Positions 46,389-55,564 of a stretch of 64,000 nt of DNA are shown here, piece after piece. This DNA is from Pseudomonas sp. A-1. GTDB taxonomy: Bacteria; Pseudomonadota; Gammaproteobacteria; Pseudomonadales; Pseudomonadaceae. The notes under the pieces are model-generated. The model was not told where the DNA came from. It saw nothing but the letters and a program-made list of their open reading frames with translations, and searched no databases. Location: assembly GCF_004801855.1 (NCBI RefSeq), contig NZ_SSTC01000020.1:1-64000 (forward strand). The letters are read 5' to 3'. Position 1 is the first letter of the stretch, and the number at the start of each line of letters is the position of its first letter. The translations under genes were made by a program, and so were the position numbers.

Positions 46389-48593
46389 ATGCGTGCCTTC
46401 GTCAAAGCCTCATCCCGTCAACCCCAGCGCCTGCTGGCCTCGGCCGTCGGCCTGGCCGTGGCCTCCCTGGCCGTTCCGGCCCTGGCTGCGGAGCAGGGCG
46501 CCCTGCAGCTCGACAACGTCACCGTGCAGGGTGAGCAGGAGGCCAGCAGCTCCAAGACCGAGTCGGTCTCCTCGCCGAAATATACCGCGCCGCTGCTGGA
46601 CACTCCGCAGACCATCAGCGTGGTGCCGCAGAAGGTGATCGAGGAGCAGCAGGCGCTGAGCCTGCGCCAGGTGCTGGCCAACGTCTCCGGCATCACCTTC
46701 AGCGCCGGCGAAGGCGGCGGCGGTTCCGGCGACAGCATCAACATCCGTGGCTTCGGCGCCAACGCCAACATGCAGATCGACGGCCTGCGCGACAGCGCGC
46801 AGACCAACCGCACCGACACCTTCAACATCGAGGCGGTTGAGGTCATCAAGGGCCCCAACTCGGTGTTCGGCGGCAGCGGCACCACCGGCGGCAGCATCAA
46901 CCAGGTCACCAAGCAGCCGGTCGGCCGCGACTTCACCCGCCTCGGCGGCAGCCTGGGCACCGACAACTACCACCGCCTGACCCTGGACACCAACCAGACC
47001 CTCGACGGGGTCGGCACCGACAGCGCCTTCCGTCTCAACCTGATGGCCCACGAGAACGACGTGCCGGGCCGCGACGAGATCGACCGCGAGCGCTGGGGCA
47101 TCGCCCCGTCCCTGGCCCTGGGCCTGAGCGAGGACACCCGCCTGACCCTGAGCTACTTCCACCAGACCGACGACATCCTGCCCGACTACGGCGTGCCGGC
47201 CCTCGACGGCAAGAAGCTCGCCGGCGTCGACCGCGAGGCCTACTTCGGCTTCAGCAACATCGACAAGGACGAGATCGAGACCGACTCCTTCACCGTCAAG
47301 CTGGAGCATGCCTTCAACGACAGCCTCAGCCTGCAGAACCTGACCCGCTACAGCCGCATCGACCGCGACGTGGTGATTTCCGCCTCCCACGTCAACACCA
47401 CCGGCGTGCCGGCGGGCAGCTACGTGCCGGCCGGTCCGCAGGGCTACGGCCGCGACGTCAGCAGCGACCTGTGGATCAACCAGACCAACCTGCGCGCCGA
47501 CTTCGACACCTTCGGCCTCGTTCACAGCCTGGCGACCGGCGTCGAGGTGTCCCGCGAGACCTACGATCGCACCACCTACAGCTATGGGCTGGATTTCACC
47601 GGTCGCAGCTTCGACCTGGCCAACCCGCCGGGCCACTACACCGGCCCGATCAACAAGGCGGACTCGGCGGATACCTCGACCGAGCTGACCAATCAGGCGG
47701 TCTACGTCTTCGACACCATCGCCCTCGCCCCCCAGTGGGATCTGAACCTGGGCCTGCGCTACGACTGGGTCGACGGCGAGTACAAGAACGTCGCGCTGCC
47801 GGCCGGCACCCTCACCAAGCTGGACACCAGCGACGAGATGCTCAGCGGCCGTGCCGGCCTGGTCTACAAGCCGGCCGACAACGGGCGCATCTACGTCGCC
47901 TATGGCACCTCGTTCAACCCCTCGGCAGAGTTCCTCGCCTCCAGCGGCACTGGCGTGAGCGCTGCGACCACCGACCTCGAGCCGGAGGAGAACGAGACCT
48001 GGGAGCTGGGCACCAAGTGGGAGCTGTTCGACCGTCGCCTGGAGCTGGACGCCGCGGTGTTCCGCGTCGAGAAGACCAATGCCCGCGAAACCATGGCTGA
48101 CGGCAGCACCCAGCTGGCCGGCGAGCAGCGCGTGCAGGGTGTCGAGCTGGGCGTGACCGGCCACATCACCGAGCAGTGGGACGTCTTCGCCAACTACACC
48201 TTCCTCGACAGCGAGACCCTCAAGGCGGCCGACACCGCCGCCGGTCGCGCCCGGGAAGGCCAGGCGCTGGCCAACACCCCGCCGCGCTCGTTCAACCTGT
48301 GGACCTCCTACGAGCTGCCGGCCGGCTGGACCCTGGGCTACGGCGCCCGCTACGTCAGCGAGCGCAATGTCGCTACCAGCGGCACCGCCAAGCTGGACGA
48401 CTACTGGCTGCACAACGCCATGGTCGGCTACCAGGTCAACAGGAGCCTCGACCTGCAGCTGAACCTCAACAACCTGTTCGACGAGGACTACGTGGCCCAG
48501 GTGCGCCAGACCCCGGGTACCGCTGCCCGATCGGCTGCCATCGAGTACGGCGACGGCCGCTCGGCGATCCTCTCGGCCAACTATTCCTTCTGA
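46389..48593 (+). CDS. TonB-dependent catecholate siderophore receptor, PiuA-like
   Basis: 734-aa outer-membrane receptor for ferric siderophores. Signal peptide to about residue 32 (VPALAAE), plug domain with LDTPQTISVVPQKVIEEQQ, SINIRGFGANANMQIDGLRD and VIKGPNSVFGG, and a 22-strand barrel ending in NYSF with terminal Phe. ATG 46389 has CAGGGAG 8 nt upstream. A PiuC-type dioxygenase follows, as in P. aeruginosa piuA-piuC, where PiuA imports catechol siderophores and siderophore-cephalosporins. Fur control is likely. Confidence 0.93.
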   Translation: MRAFVKASSRQPQRLLASAVGLAVASLAVPALAAEQGALQLDNVTVQGEQEASSSKTESVSSPKYTAPLLDTPQTISVVPQKVIEEQQALSLRQVLANVSGITFSAGEGGGGSGDSINIRGFGANANMQIDGLRDSAQTNRTDTFNIEAVEVIKGPNSVFGGSGTTGGSINQVTKQPVGRDFTRLGGSLGTDNYHRLTLDTNQTLDGVGTDSAFRLNLMAHENDVPGRDEIDRERWGIAPSLALGLSEDTRLTLSYFHQTDDILPDYGVPALDGKKLAGVDREAYFGFSNIDKDEIETDSFTVKLEHAFNDSLSLQNLTRYSRIDRDVVISASHVNTTGVPAGSYVPAGPQGYGRDVSSDLWINQTNLRADFDTFGLVHSLATGVEVSRETYDRTTYSYGLDFTGRSFDLANPPGHYTGPINKADSADTSTELTNQAVYVFDTIALAPQWDLNLGLRYDWVDGEYKNVALPAGTLTKLDTSDEMLSGRAGLVYKPADNGRIYVAYGTSFNPSAEFLASSGTGVSAATTDLEPEENETWELGTKWELFDRRLELDAAVFRVEKTNARETMADGSTQLAGEQRVQGVELGVTGHITEQWDVFANYTFLDSETLKAADTAAGRAREGQALANTPPRSFNLWTSYELPAGWTLGYGARYVSERNVATSGTAKLDDYWLHNAMVGYQVNRSLDLQLNLNNLFDEDYVAQVRQTPGTAARSAAIEYGDGRSAILSANYSF

Positions 48594-48653
48594 CCGTAAC
48601 CGTCCAGGCAAGCCCCGCTCTGCGGGGTTTCGCCGCATCAGGAGAGCGACGCC

Positions 48654-49334
48654 ATGATGCTGCACATTCCCGGGGTGCTCAGCCCCGAACAGGTTCTCGA
48701 CTGCCGGCGCCTGCTGCAGCAGGCGCCGTGGGTGGATGGCAAGACCACCGCCGGATTCCAGTCGGCGATGGCCAAGAACAACCTGCAGCTGCCGGAGGAC
48801 TGCGCCGAAGCGCGGCAGATCGGCGCGCTGATCCTGCAGGCGCTGGAGTGCAACCCGCTGTTCATCGCTGCGGCGTTGCCGGACAAGGTGTATCCGCCGC
48901 TGTTCAACTGCTACCAGGGCGGTCAGGACTTCGGCCTGCATGTTGACAACGCGGTGCGCCTGGACCGCTCGACTGGCGGGCGGGTGCGCACCGACCTGTC
49001 GGCCACCCTGTTCTTCACCGGCCCCGACGAGTACGACGGCGGCGAGCTGGTGGTGGAGGACACCTACGGCGCGCACAGCGTCAGGCTGCCGGCCGGCGAT
49101 CTGATCCTCTATCCCTCCACCAGCCTGCACCGGGTCACCCCGGTCACCCGCGGCGCGCGGGTCTGCTCGTTCTTCTGGATCCAGAGCATGGTGCGCGACG
49201 ACGGCCAGCGCAGCCTGCTGTTCGACCTGGACACCGGCATCCAGCGCATCAACCAGGAGCTGGGGGCCGATCACGCGGCCAGCGTGCAGCTCACCGGCGT
49301 GTACCACAACCTGCTGCGCCGCTGGGCGCTGTGA
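48654..49334 (+). CDS. piuC: PiuC-like Fe(II)/2-oxoglutarate-dependent dioxygenase (PKHD type)
   Basis: 226-aa cytosolic hydroxylase. The iron triad is in FGLHVDNAV (His, Asp) and [14 protein letters not shown] (His; the Arg binds 2-oxoglutarate). [13 protein letters not shown] and MAKNNLQL are typical of YbiX/PiuC proteins. AGGAG lies 9 nt upstream. It is downstream of the PiuA-like receptor, 60 bp apart, probably cotranscribed. The substrate is not established for the family. Confidence 0.93.
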   Translation: MMLHIPGVLSPEQVLDCRRLLQQAPWVDGKTTAGFQSAMAKNNLQLPEDCAEARQIGALILQALECNPLFIAAALPDKVYPPLFNCYQGGQDFGLHVDNAVRLDRSTGGRVRTDLSATLFFTGPDEYDGGELVVEDTYGAHSVRLPAGDLILYPSTSLHRVTPVTRGARVCSFFWIQSMVRDDGQRSLLFDLDTGIQRINQELGADHAASVQLTGVYHNLLRRWAL

Positions 49335-49380
49335 CGGCCGGTGCCGCGGGCGGGTAAAGGTTGGGTAAAGCCGATTTGTT

Positions 49381-49399
49381 GCAAATTATTCTCGAATAA
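49381..49399. promoter_or_regulatory. Fur-like box before the PepSY/flavodoxin reductase gene
   Basis: GCAAATTATTCTCGAATAA, with ATTATTCTC and the same ATTCTCGAAT core as the box at 45055. It lies about 100 bp before the GTG start. Confidence 0.55.
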
Positions 49400-49502
49400 A
49401 ATCGTTTCGCACCGCTGCATCCGCCGGCGGTGCGCTGCGGCTTCCTGCCGCCTCCGAGTTCAACTTCGCCGCAGCCGCGGCATAGCGATCAGGTGATCCC
49501 AG

Positions 49503-51884
49503 GTGGTCAAGAAAATCCTCTTCCAGCTGCACTGGCTGCTGGGCATCAGCGCTGGCCTGGTGCTGGCGCTGATGGGCGTGACCGGCGCCAGCCTGTCCTA
49601 CCAGGACGAGCTGCTGCGCCTCCTCAACCCCGGCGTGATGAGCGTCGAGCCGGCCGTCGGCGCACGGCCGCTGAGCCCGGACGAGCTGGTGGTCCGCGTC
49701 GGCGAGCAACTGCCCGGGCGCGCGGTGCTCGGCCTGACCTTCTCCGCCGACGCCCTGGACGCGGCCAAGGTCAACGTCAGCGGCGGCGGGCCGCGCGGCG
49801 AGACGCTGTACGCCGATCCCTACAGTGGCGAGGTGTTCGGCGCGGCGCGCGGCGCCGGTTTCTTCCAGTTCATGATGCAGCTGCACCGCTGGCTGGCCAT
49901 GGGCGACGCCGGCAAGCCGGTCACCGGCGCGGCCACCCTGGCGCTGGTGTTCCTCTGCCTGTCCGGCCTGTACCTGCGCTGGCCGCGCCGGCCCGGCAGT
50001 TGGCGCGCCTGGCTGACCCTCGACTGGCGGCGCACGGGGCGCGGCTTCCTCTGGGACCTGCACGCGGTGGCCGGCACCTGGGTGCTGCTGGCCTACCTGC
50101 TGGCCTCGCTGACCGGCCTGTACTGGTCCTACGAGTGGTACCGCAACGGCGTGCACGCGCTGGCCGGTGAGCCGGCGCCGCAGCACGGCGGGCCGGGCAA
50201 GCGTCGCGGTCCGCCGCAGGGCCAGGCGCAGGCCGAGGCGCCGCGTGCGCCGGTGAGCATCGACGCCCAGTGGGATGTCTTCCGCCACACAGTGCAGGAC
50301 GACTACCGCCTGGCCAACCTGCGCCTGCCCGAGCGCGCCGGCCAGCCGCTGCAGGTGATGTACCTGCCGGAGGCCGCCGGGCACAACCGCGCCTTCAACC
50401 GTATCAGCCTCGATGCCGGCGGCAAGGTGCTGCAGCACGAGCGCTACACCGACAAGAGCGGCGTGCAGCAGCTACTGGCCAGCGTCTATCCGCTGCACAC
50501 CGGCGACTACTTCGGCCAGCCCGGGCGCATCCTCATGCTGCTGGCCAGCCTGGCCATGCCGCTGTTCTTCGTCACCGGCTGGCAGCTCTACCTCGGCCGT
50601 CGTCGTCAGCGTCACGCCGCCCGCGCCGGGCGCCAGGCGCTGGAGGCCGCGCGTGGCGATGGCCAGCCCTGGCTGATCGGTTTCGCCAGCCAGAACGGCT
50701 TCGCCGAACAGCTGGCCTGGCAGACCGCCGGCCAGCTGCAGGCGGCCGGCGCTACCGTCCAGGTGCGCCCGCTGGCCCAGCTCGACGCGCAGGCCCTGCG
50801 CGGCGCCGGGCGGGCGCTGTTCGTGGTCAGCACCTTCGGCGACGGCGAGGCGCCGGACAGTGCCCGCGGCTTCGTGCGCCGGGTGCTGGGCGGCGAGTTC
50901 GACCTCGGCCACCTCGAATACGCCCTGCTCGGTCTCGGCGACCGCCAGTACCAGCGCTTCTGCGGCTTCGCCCGCCAGCTGCACGACTGGCTGCAGGGCC
51001 AGGGCGCACGCAGCCTGTTCGCCCCGGTGGAAGTGGACAACGGCGACCACTCGGCGCTGCAGCGCTGGCGCGCCCTGCTCGGCGAGCTGACCGGCAGTGC
51101 GCCGCCGAGCGAGGCCGAGCCGGCCGCCCGTGACGGCTTCGCCGAATGGACGCTGCGCGAGAAGCAGTGGCTCAACCCCGGCAGCAGTGCCGCGCCGGTC
51201 TGGCGCCTGGCGTTCGAGGTGCCGGCCGGACAGCGCTGGCAGGCCGGCGACCTGGTGGAGATCCTGCCGCCGCAGGCCGGCGCGCGGCCGCGCAGCTATT
51301 CGATCGCCTCGCTGGCCGACGACGGGTCGCTGGAGCTGATCGTCCGCCTGCACCTGCACGCCGATGGTACGCCGGGGCTGTGCTCCGGCTGGCTGTGCGT
51401 GCAGCTGGTAGAGGGCGCCACGGCGCCGCTGCGGCTGCGCCGCAACACCGGCTTCCATCTGCCCGAGGACGACCGTCCGCTGCTGCTGATCGGCAACGGC
51501 ACCGGCCTGGCCAGCCTGCGCGCCTTGCTGCGCGAGCGCGCCTGGCGCGGGCAGCCGCGCAACTGGCTGCTGTTCGGCGAGCGTACGGCGGCGCACGACT
51601 TCCTGTGCCGCGACGAGCTGCTGGCCTGGCAGGCCGAGGGCCATCTGCAGCGCCTCGACCTGGCGTTCTCCCGCGACCAGGCGGACAAGGTCTACGTGCA
51701 GGACCGCCTGCGCGCGGCGGCCGCCGAGCTGCGCGCCTGGCTGGCCGACGGCGCGGCCATCTATGTCTGCGGCAGCCTCGAGGGCATGGGCGAGGGGGTC
51801 GATGCGGTGCTGCGCGAGCTGCTCGGCGCGGCGGCGCTGGCCGAGCTGCAGGAGAGCGGGCGCTACCGGCGCGACCTGTACTGA
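49503..51884 (+). CDS. PepSY membrane protein fused to flavodoxin and FAD/NADPH reductase (ferric reductase type)
   Basis: 793 aa starting at GTG. The N-terminal PepSY-TM part has four membrane segments (FQLHWLLGISAGLVLALMG, GAATLALVFLCLSGLYLRW, WVLLAYLLASLTGLYWSY, GRILMLLASLAMPLFFVTGWQLYL) with conserved His residues. A flavodoxin domain follows (FASQNGFAEQLAW, STFGDGEAPD, LLGLGDRQYQRFCG), then a CysJ/CPR-like reductase with RPRSYSIASL, GNGTGLASL and YVCGSLEGM. It probably moves electrons from NADPH across the inner membrane to reduce iron-siderophores. It corresponds to PA4513, the neighbour of piuA in P. aeruginosa. Confidence 0.9.
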   Translation: MVKKILFQLHWLLGISAGLVLALMGVTGASLSYQDELLRLLNPGVMSVEPAVGARPLSPDELVVRVGEQLPGRAVLGLTFSADALDAAKVNVSGGGPRGETLYADPYSGEVFGAARGAGFFQFMMQLHRWLAMGDAGKPVTGAATLALVFLCLSGLYLRWPRRPGSWRAWLTLDWRRTGRGFLWDLHAVAGTWVLLAYLLASLTGLYWSYEWYRNGVHALAGEPAPQHGGPGKRRGPPQGQAQAEAPRAPVSIDAQWDVFRHTVQDDYRLANLRLPERAGQPLQVMYLPEAAGHNRAFNRISLDAGGKVLQHERYTDKSGVQQLLASVYPLHTGDYFGQPGRILMLLASLAMPLFFVTGWQLYLGRRRQRHAARAGRQALEAARGDGQPWLIGFASQNGFAEQLAWQTAGQLQAAGATVQVRPLAQLDAQALRGAGRALFVVSTFGDGEAPDSARGFVRRVLGGEFDLGHLEYALLGLGDRQYQRFCGFARQLHDWLQGQGARSLFAPVEVDNGDHSALQRWRALLGELTGSAPPSEAEPAARDGFAEWTLREKQWLNPGSSAAPVWRLAFEVPAGQRWQAGDLVEILPPQAGARPRSYSIASLADDGSLELIVRLHLHADGTPGLCSGWLCVQLVEGATAPLRLRRNTGFHLPEDDRPLLLIGNGTGLASLRALLRERAWRGQPRNWLLFGERTAAHDFLCRDELLAWQAEGHLQRLDLAFSRDQADKVYVQDRLRAAAAELRAWLADGAAIYVCGSLEGMGEGVDAVLRELLGAAALAELQESGRYRRDLY

Positions 51885-51928
51885 GGTGATGAATGGCGGG
51901 GCTGCCCCGGGCCTGGCGGCTGAGTGAC

Positions 51929-51981
51929 GTAGGGTGCGCCGTGCGCACCATGCGGTTTGTGGGGCGCGCAGCGCACCCTAC
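51929..51981. repeat. REP-like element (GTAGGGTGCGC family)
   Basis: Outer arms GTAGGGTGCGC (51929-51939) and GCGCACCCTAC (51971-51981) are perfect inverted repeats with a 31-bp middle. A second copy lies at 56163-56226. It overlaps the last codon of xseA, so it also supplies that stop codon. Confidence 0.85.
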
Positions 51982-53357
51982 AACGGCAGTTCCAGCGTGC
52001 CAGACATCGCCGGGCTGTCCTCGACGCGCAGCGCCAGCTCACCCTCGTGCAGCCGGGCGGTCAGGCGCTGGCCGGGAACGGTGTCGGCGGCGCGGCGCAC
52101 GGCGCGGCCACGCTCGTCGAGGAGGATGCTGTAGCCGCGGCTGAGGGTGGCCAGCGGGCTGACCACCTGCAGGGTCTGGGCGATGCCCCCGAGCTTCTGG
52201 CGGCGCTCGCGCAGGCCGGCGTGCATGGCGCGCGGCAGGCGCTGGGCGAGGTGGTCGAGGCGCTGGCGCAGCAGTTCGAGCAGGCGCTCGGGATGCTGGG
52301 CGGCCAGGCGGGTGTCCAGGCGCGCCAGACGCTCATGGGCGGTGCGCAGGCGCTGGTCCAGCGCCCGGCGCAGGCGCAGCTCCAGGTCGTCGAGGCGCTG
52401 GGCCTGCTGGCGCAGCCGTTCGCCGGGATGGCGCAGGCGCCGGCGCAGGCCGTCGAGCTGCAGCTGGCGGGCGGCCAGCAGGTGCTGCATGCGCAGGGTC
52501 AGGCGGCGCTGCAGGCCGTCGAGGCGGCGCTGCAGGTCGCTGGAGTCGGGGGCGAGCAGTTCGGCGGCGGCCGAGGGCGTCGGTGCGCGCACGTCGGCGA
52601 CGAAGTCGGCGATGGTCACGTCGGTCTCGTGGCCGACCGCGCTGACGATCGGTGTCGCACAGGCGGCGATGGCGCGCGCCACCGCTTCCTCGTTGAAGCA
52701 CCACAGATCCTCCAGCGAGCCGCCACCGCGGGCCAGGATCAGCGCGTCGAAGCCCTGGTGGTCGGCCAGCGCCAGCGCGCGGACGATCTGCGCGCTGGCA
52801 TCGACGCCCTGCACCGCGGTGGGCACCAGGGTCAGCTCCACCTGCGGCGCGCGGCGGCGGAACACGCTGATGATGTCGCGGATCACCGCCCCTGACGGCG
52901 AGCTGACGATGCCGACGCGCTGCGGATGGGCGGGCAGGGCGCGCTTGCCCGCGGCGGCGAACAGCCCCTCGGCGGCCAGCTTGTCCTTGAGCGCCTCGAA
53001 GGCCAGGCGCAGCGCGCCGTCGCCGGCCGGCTCCACCGCGTCGAGGATCATCTGGTAGTCGCCGCGGCCCTCGAACAGCGAGACCTTGCCGCGCACCTTC
53101 ACCGCCAGGCCGTCGCGCAGCGCCTGGCGCACCCGCGCGGCGCTGGAGCGGAACAGCGCGCAGCGCACCTGGGCGCCGGCGTCCTTGAGGGTGAAGTAGA
53201 CGTGCCCGGAGGAGGGCCGCGCCAGGTTGGAGATCTCGCCCTCGACCCACACCTGCGGGAACACGTCCTCGAGCAGGTGGCGGGCGCGCTGGTTGAGCTG
53301 GCTGACGGTCAGGACCTCGCGATCGAGGCCGAGCCGCTGGAAGGGATCGGTGAGCAT
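51978..53357 (-). CDS. xseA: Exodeoxyribonuclease VII large subunit
   Basis: Catalytic subunit of the single-strand exonuclease. 459 aa. N-terminal OB domain (LTVSQLNQRARHLLEDVFPQVWVEGEISNL, GHVYFTLKD), catalytic GIVSSPSGAVIRDI, ARGGGSLEDLWCFNEE and SAVGHETDVTIADF, and a long C-terminal coiled coil of Arg/Leu repeats. The start at 53357 (MLTDPFQRLGL) follows the family; an ATG three codons earlier is possible. Its stop lies inside the REP element. Confidence 0.96.
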   Translation of the reverse strand: MLTDPFQRLGLDREVLTVSQLNQRARHLLEDVFPQVWVEGEISNLARPSSGHVYFTLKDAGAQVRCALFRSSAARVRQALRDGLAVKVRGKVSLFEGRGDYQMILDAVEPAGDGALRLAFEALKDKLAAEGLFAAAGKRALPAHPQRVGIVSSPSGAVIRDIISVFRRRAPQVELTLVPTAVQGVDASAQIVRALALADHQGFDALILARGGGSLEDLWCFNEEAVARAIAACATPIVSAVGHETDVTIADFVADVRAPTPSAAAELLAPDSSDLQRRLDGLQRRLTLRMQHLLAARQLQLDGLRRRLRHPGERLRQQAQRLDDLELRLRRALDQRLRTAHERLARLDTRLAAQHPERLLELLRQRLDHLAQRLPRAMHAGLRERRQKLGGIAQTLQVVSPLATLSRGYSILLDERGRAVRRAADTVPGQRLTARLHEGELALRVEDSPAMSGTLELPL

Positions 53358-53400
53358 GGCCGGCATGATAAGCCGAGCGTGCGGCGGGAGCGACAGGGAT

Positions 53401-54315
53401 TCAGTCGTCGGCGAGCAGACGGTCGAGCAGCCAGGCGGCGACCGGGCCGAGTTCGCGCCGGCGCGACCACACCGCGTCCACCGCCACGCGCCTGGGCCAG
53501 CCGTCGAGCGCCAGCTCATGCAGGCGGCCTCTGCCGTAGTCGGCGACCAGCTGGCGCGGCAGCGCCGCCCAGCCGCAGCCGAGCCCGGCCATTTCCAGCA
53601 GCAGCAGGTAGTCCGGCGCCGACCAGCAGCGAGCGCCGCTACGCACGTCGCTGCGCACGCCGCTACGCACGTCGCTGCCCGGCAGGTCGTCGGCCGGCGT
53701 CTCGCTGGCGGTCACGCTGCTCAGGCGCAGCGCGCGCCACTGCGCCAGGTCCGCGGGACCGACCCGCGCCAGGGCGGCCAGCGGATGGTCGACGGCGACG
53801 AACAGGCCGAATTCGGCGCTGACCGCCACCCCGGCGTGGGCGATGTCCGGCGGGTAGGCGGGCTGCGCGGCGAGCAGGCCGAGCTGGGCGCGGCCCTGAC
53901 CGATCAGGTCGAGCACGTCGGCGTGCTCGGCGATCAGGCACTCGAACTCCAGGTCGGGGAAGCGCCGGTCGAGCTCCAGCAGACGCGCCTCGTACTGGCG
54001 GGGCTGGTAGGCGTCGGACAGGACCAGGGTCAGGCGCGCTTCCTGGCCTTGCGCCAGGCGGGCGGCGTGCAGTGCCAGGCGGTCGCCGGCAGCCAGCACG
54101 GCTTCGGCGTGGGCAAGCAGGCTGGCGCCGGCTTCGGTCAGTTCGAGGCGGCGCGGACCGCGGCGGAACAGCTCGACGCCGAGGTCGAGCTCCAGGCGCG
54201 CCACCGCTTCGCTGACGGTCGACTGGCTCTTGCCCAGCCGCCGCGCGGCGGCGCTGAGCGAGCCGCAGGCGGCCGCCTGGGCGAAGGCCTGGAGTGATTC
54301 GGCAGACAGGTTCAT
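53401..54315 (-). CDS. LysR-family transcriptional regulator
   Basis: 304 aa. N-terminal winged HTH (ESLQAFAQAAACGSLSAAARRLGKSQSTVSEAVARLE) and a substrate-binding domain of two Rossmann-like lobes. A Ser-Asp-Val-Arg repeat (SDVRSGVRSDVRSGAR) interrupts the second lobe. It is divergent from the PACE exporter gene with 88 bp between, so it probably controls that gene, as AceR does for aceI in Acinetobacter. The effector is unknown. Confidence 0.92.
   Translation of the reverse strand: MNLSAESLQAFAQAAACGSLSAAARRLGKSQSTVSEAVARLELDLGVELFRRGPRRLELTEAGASLLAHAEAVLAAGDRLALHAARLAQGQEARLTLVLSDAYQPRQYEARLLELDRRFPDLEFECLIAEHADVLDLIGQGRAQLGLLAAQPAYPPDIAHAGVAVSAEFGLFVAVDHPLAALARVGPADLAQWRALRLSSVTASETPADDLPGSDVRSGVRSDVRSGARCWSAPDYLLLLEMAGLGCGWAALPRQLVADYGRGRLHELALDGWPRRVAVDAVWSRRRELGPVAAWLLDRLLADD
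53637..53676. repeat. 12-bp tandem repeats inside the LysR gene
   Basis: About 3.3 copies of CGCT(A/G)CGCACG(T/C), in frame, coding Arg-Ser-Asp/Gly-Val runs. Expansion would lengthen a surface loop of the effector domain by four residues per copy. Confidence 0.8.
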
Positions 54316-54403
54316 ATCGGTTTCACCGATGGCAGCTGGTTTGTTCGTGGCTAGATGACCGATGAGAATAGCGCCCGCTGCTTTCGATCGCGAGGTCCCT
54401 GCC

Positions 54404-54871
54404 ATGAGCCTGAACGCCAATCCCCTGCAACGCTCGCTGGGCGAACGCATCGGCCATGCGCTGGCCTTCGAGCTGATCGCCCTGCTGATCTGCGCACCGG
54501 CGCTGGCCTGGCTGCTGGGCAAGCCGCTGCTGCAGCTGGGGCTGCTGACCCTGATGTTCTCGACCGTCGCCATGCTCTGGAACATGCTGTTCAACTGGCT
54601 GTTCGACCGCGCCCAGCAGCGCCTGGGCTTCCGCCGCGACCTGCGGGTGCGGCTGTGCCACGCGCTGCTGTTCGAGACGGGGCTGATCGTCGTGCTGGTG
54701 CCGCTGGCGGCCTGGTGGCTGTCGATCGGCCTGCTCGAGGCGCTGCTGCTCGACATCGGCCTGATCCTGTTCTTCCTGCCCTACACCGTGGCCTTCAACT
54801 GGGGCTGGGATGTGCTGCGCGAGCGCTGGCTGGCGCGCCGGGCTGCGGCGCCGGCCGTCCAGCGGACTTGA
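54404..54871 (+). CDS. PACE-family efflux transporter (AceI-like)
   Basis: 155-aa inner-membrane protein with four hydrophobic helices arranged as two bacterial transmembrane pair domains. RIGHALAFELIALLICAPALAWLL with the conserved Glu and TVAMLWNMLFNWLFDRAQQR are the first pair; RLCHALLFETGLIVVLVPLAAWWL and PYTVAFNWGWDVLRERWL the second. PACE members export chlorhexidine, acriflavine or short-chain diamines. Divergent from a LysR regulator. The start at 54404 was chosen over one 14 codons upstream because the fold starts here. Confidence 0.92.
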   Translation: MSLNANPLQRSLGERIGHALAFELIALLICAPALAWLLGKPLLQLGLLTLMFSTVAMLWNMLFNWLFDRAQQRLGFRRDLRVRLCHALLFETGLIVVLVPLAAWWLSIGLLEALLLDIGLILFFLPYTVAFNWGWDVLRERWLARRAAAPAVQRT

Positions 54872-54925
54872 TTTGTCCGCGCCAGAGCCTAAGCTGCGCG
54901 GCTTTCTTCTTGCCGGCCAGCCGCC

Positions 54926-55474
54926 ATGACCGCACAGCTCATCCTCGTCCCGCAGATTTCCAGCGTCCCCGCCCACGAGGCCAAGGCGCGCCAGTTGCTC
55001 AACTGGCTGGTCAGGCGCGAGATAGTCGCGGCGCTGCCGACCACCTGCGGGCAGGGCGGCAACGGCATGGCCTACGCCATCGCCCCCGGCGCGCGGCGGG
55101 TGGCCCTGCATCCCGAGCGCTTGCCGTTCGGCCAGCCGCACAACGGCCTGGAGATCGTCACCCGGCGCTGCATCTATACGCCGACCCGCGATTTTCGCGA
55201 GGAAGCCGGCTGCCCGCAGTGCCGCCAGGAGATCGGCGAGCCGCTGTTCGACAGCCTGGAGGCCTGGTGGCCGGGGGAGACCGACAACTTCACCTGCCCG
55301 GAATGCGGCTTCGAGGACGACATCAACGGCTTCCTGTTCCTGCAGCCGTGCGGCTTCTCCGACCTGGGCTTCATCTTCAACGGCTGGGCGGAGGCGGGGT
55401 TGCGTCAGGACTTCCTCGACGCTTTCGCCGAGCGGCTGGGCTTTGCCGTGCGCGTGGTGCAGGTCGATCCCTGA
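54926..55474 (+). CDS. Hypothetical zinc-ribbon protein
   Basis: 182 aa, cytosolic. Two Cys-x-x-Cys pairs (GCPQCRQE and TCPECGFEDD) probably form one zinc ribbon. The rest, including LFLQPCGFSDLGFIFNGW, is hydrophobic and strand-rich. No enzyme family recognised; homologues are, as far as I recall, hypothetical proteins of Pseudomonas. It lies after the PACE gene on the same strand, 54 bp apart, without clear functional link. Confidence 0.75.
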   Translation: MTAQLILVPQISSVPAHEAKARQLLNWLVRREIVAALPTTCGQGGNGMAYAIAPGARRVALHPERLPFGQPHNGLEIVTRRCIYTPTRDFREEAGCPQCRQEIGEPLFDSLEAWWPGETDNFTCPECGFEDDINGFLFLQPCGFSDLGFIFNGWAEAGLRQDFLDAFAERLGFAVRVVQVDP

Positions 55475-55564
55475 GGCGCGCCCTGTAGTAGGCGGCTGTT
55501 ACCCACTTGCCGCGCCATGGTCGATACTGCTGGCTCCTTCACCACCCGGAACAGGGAGAGAACC

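Noticed and set aside
46410-49307. 965-codon minus-strand frame opposite the TonB receptor and piuC
   Set aside because: Val/Gly/Ala-rich shadow of well-identified genes; no recognisable domain.
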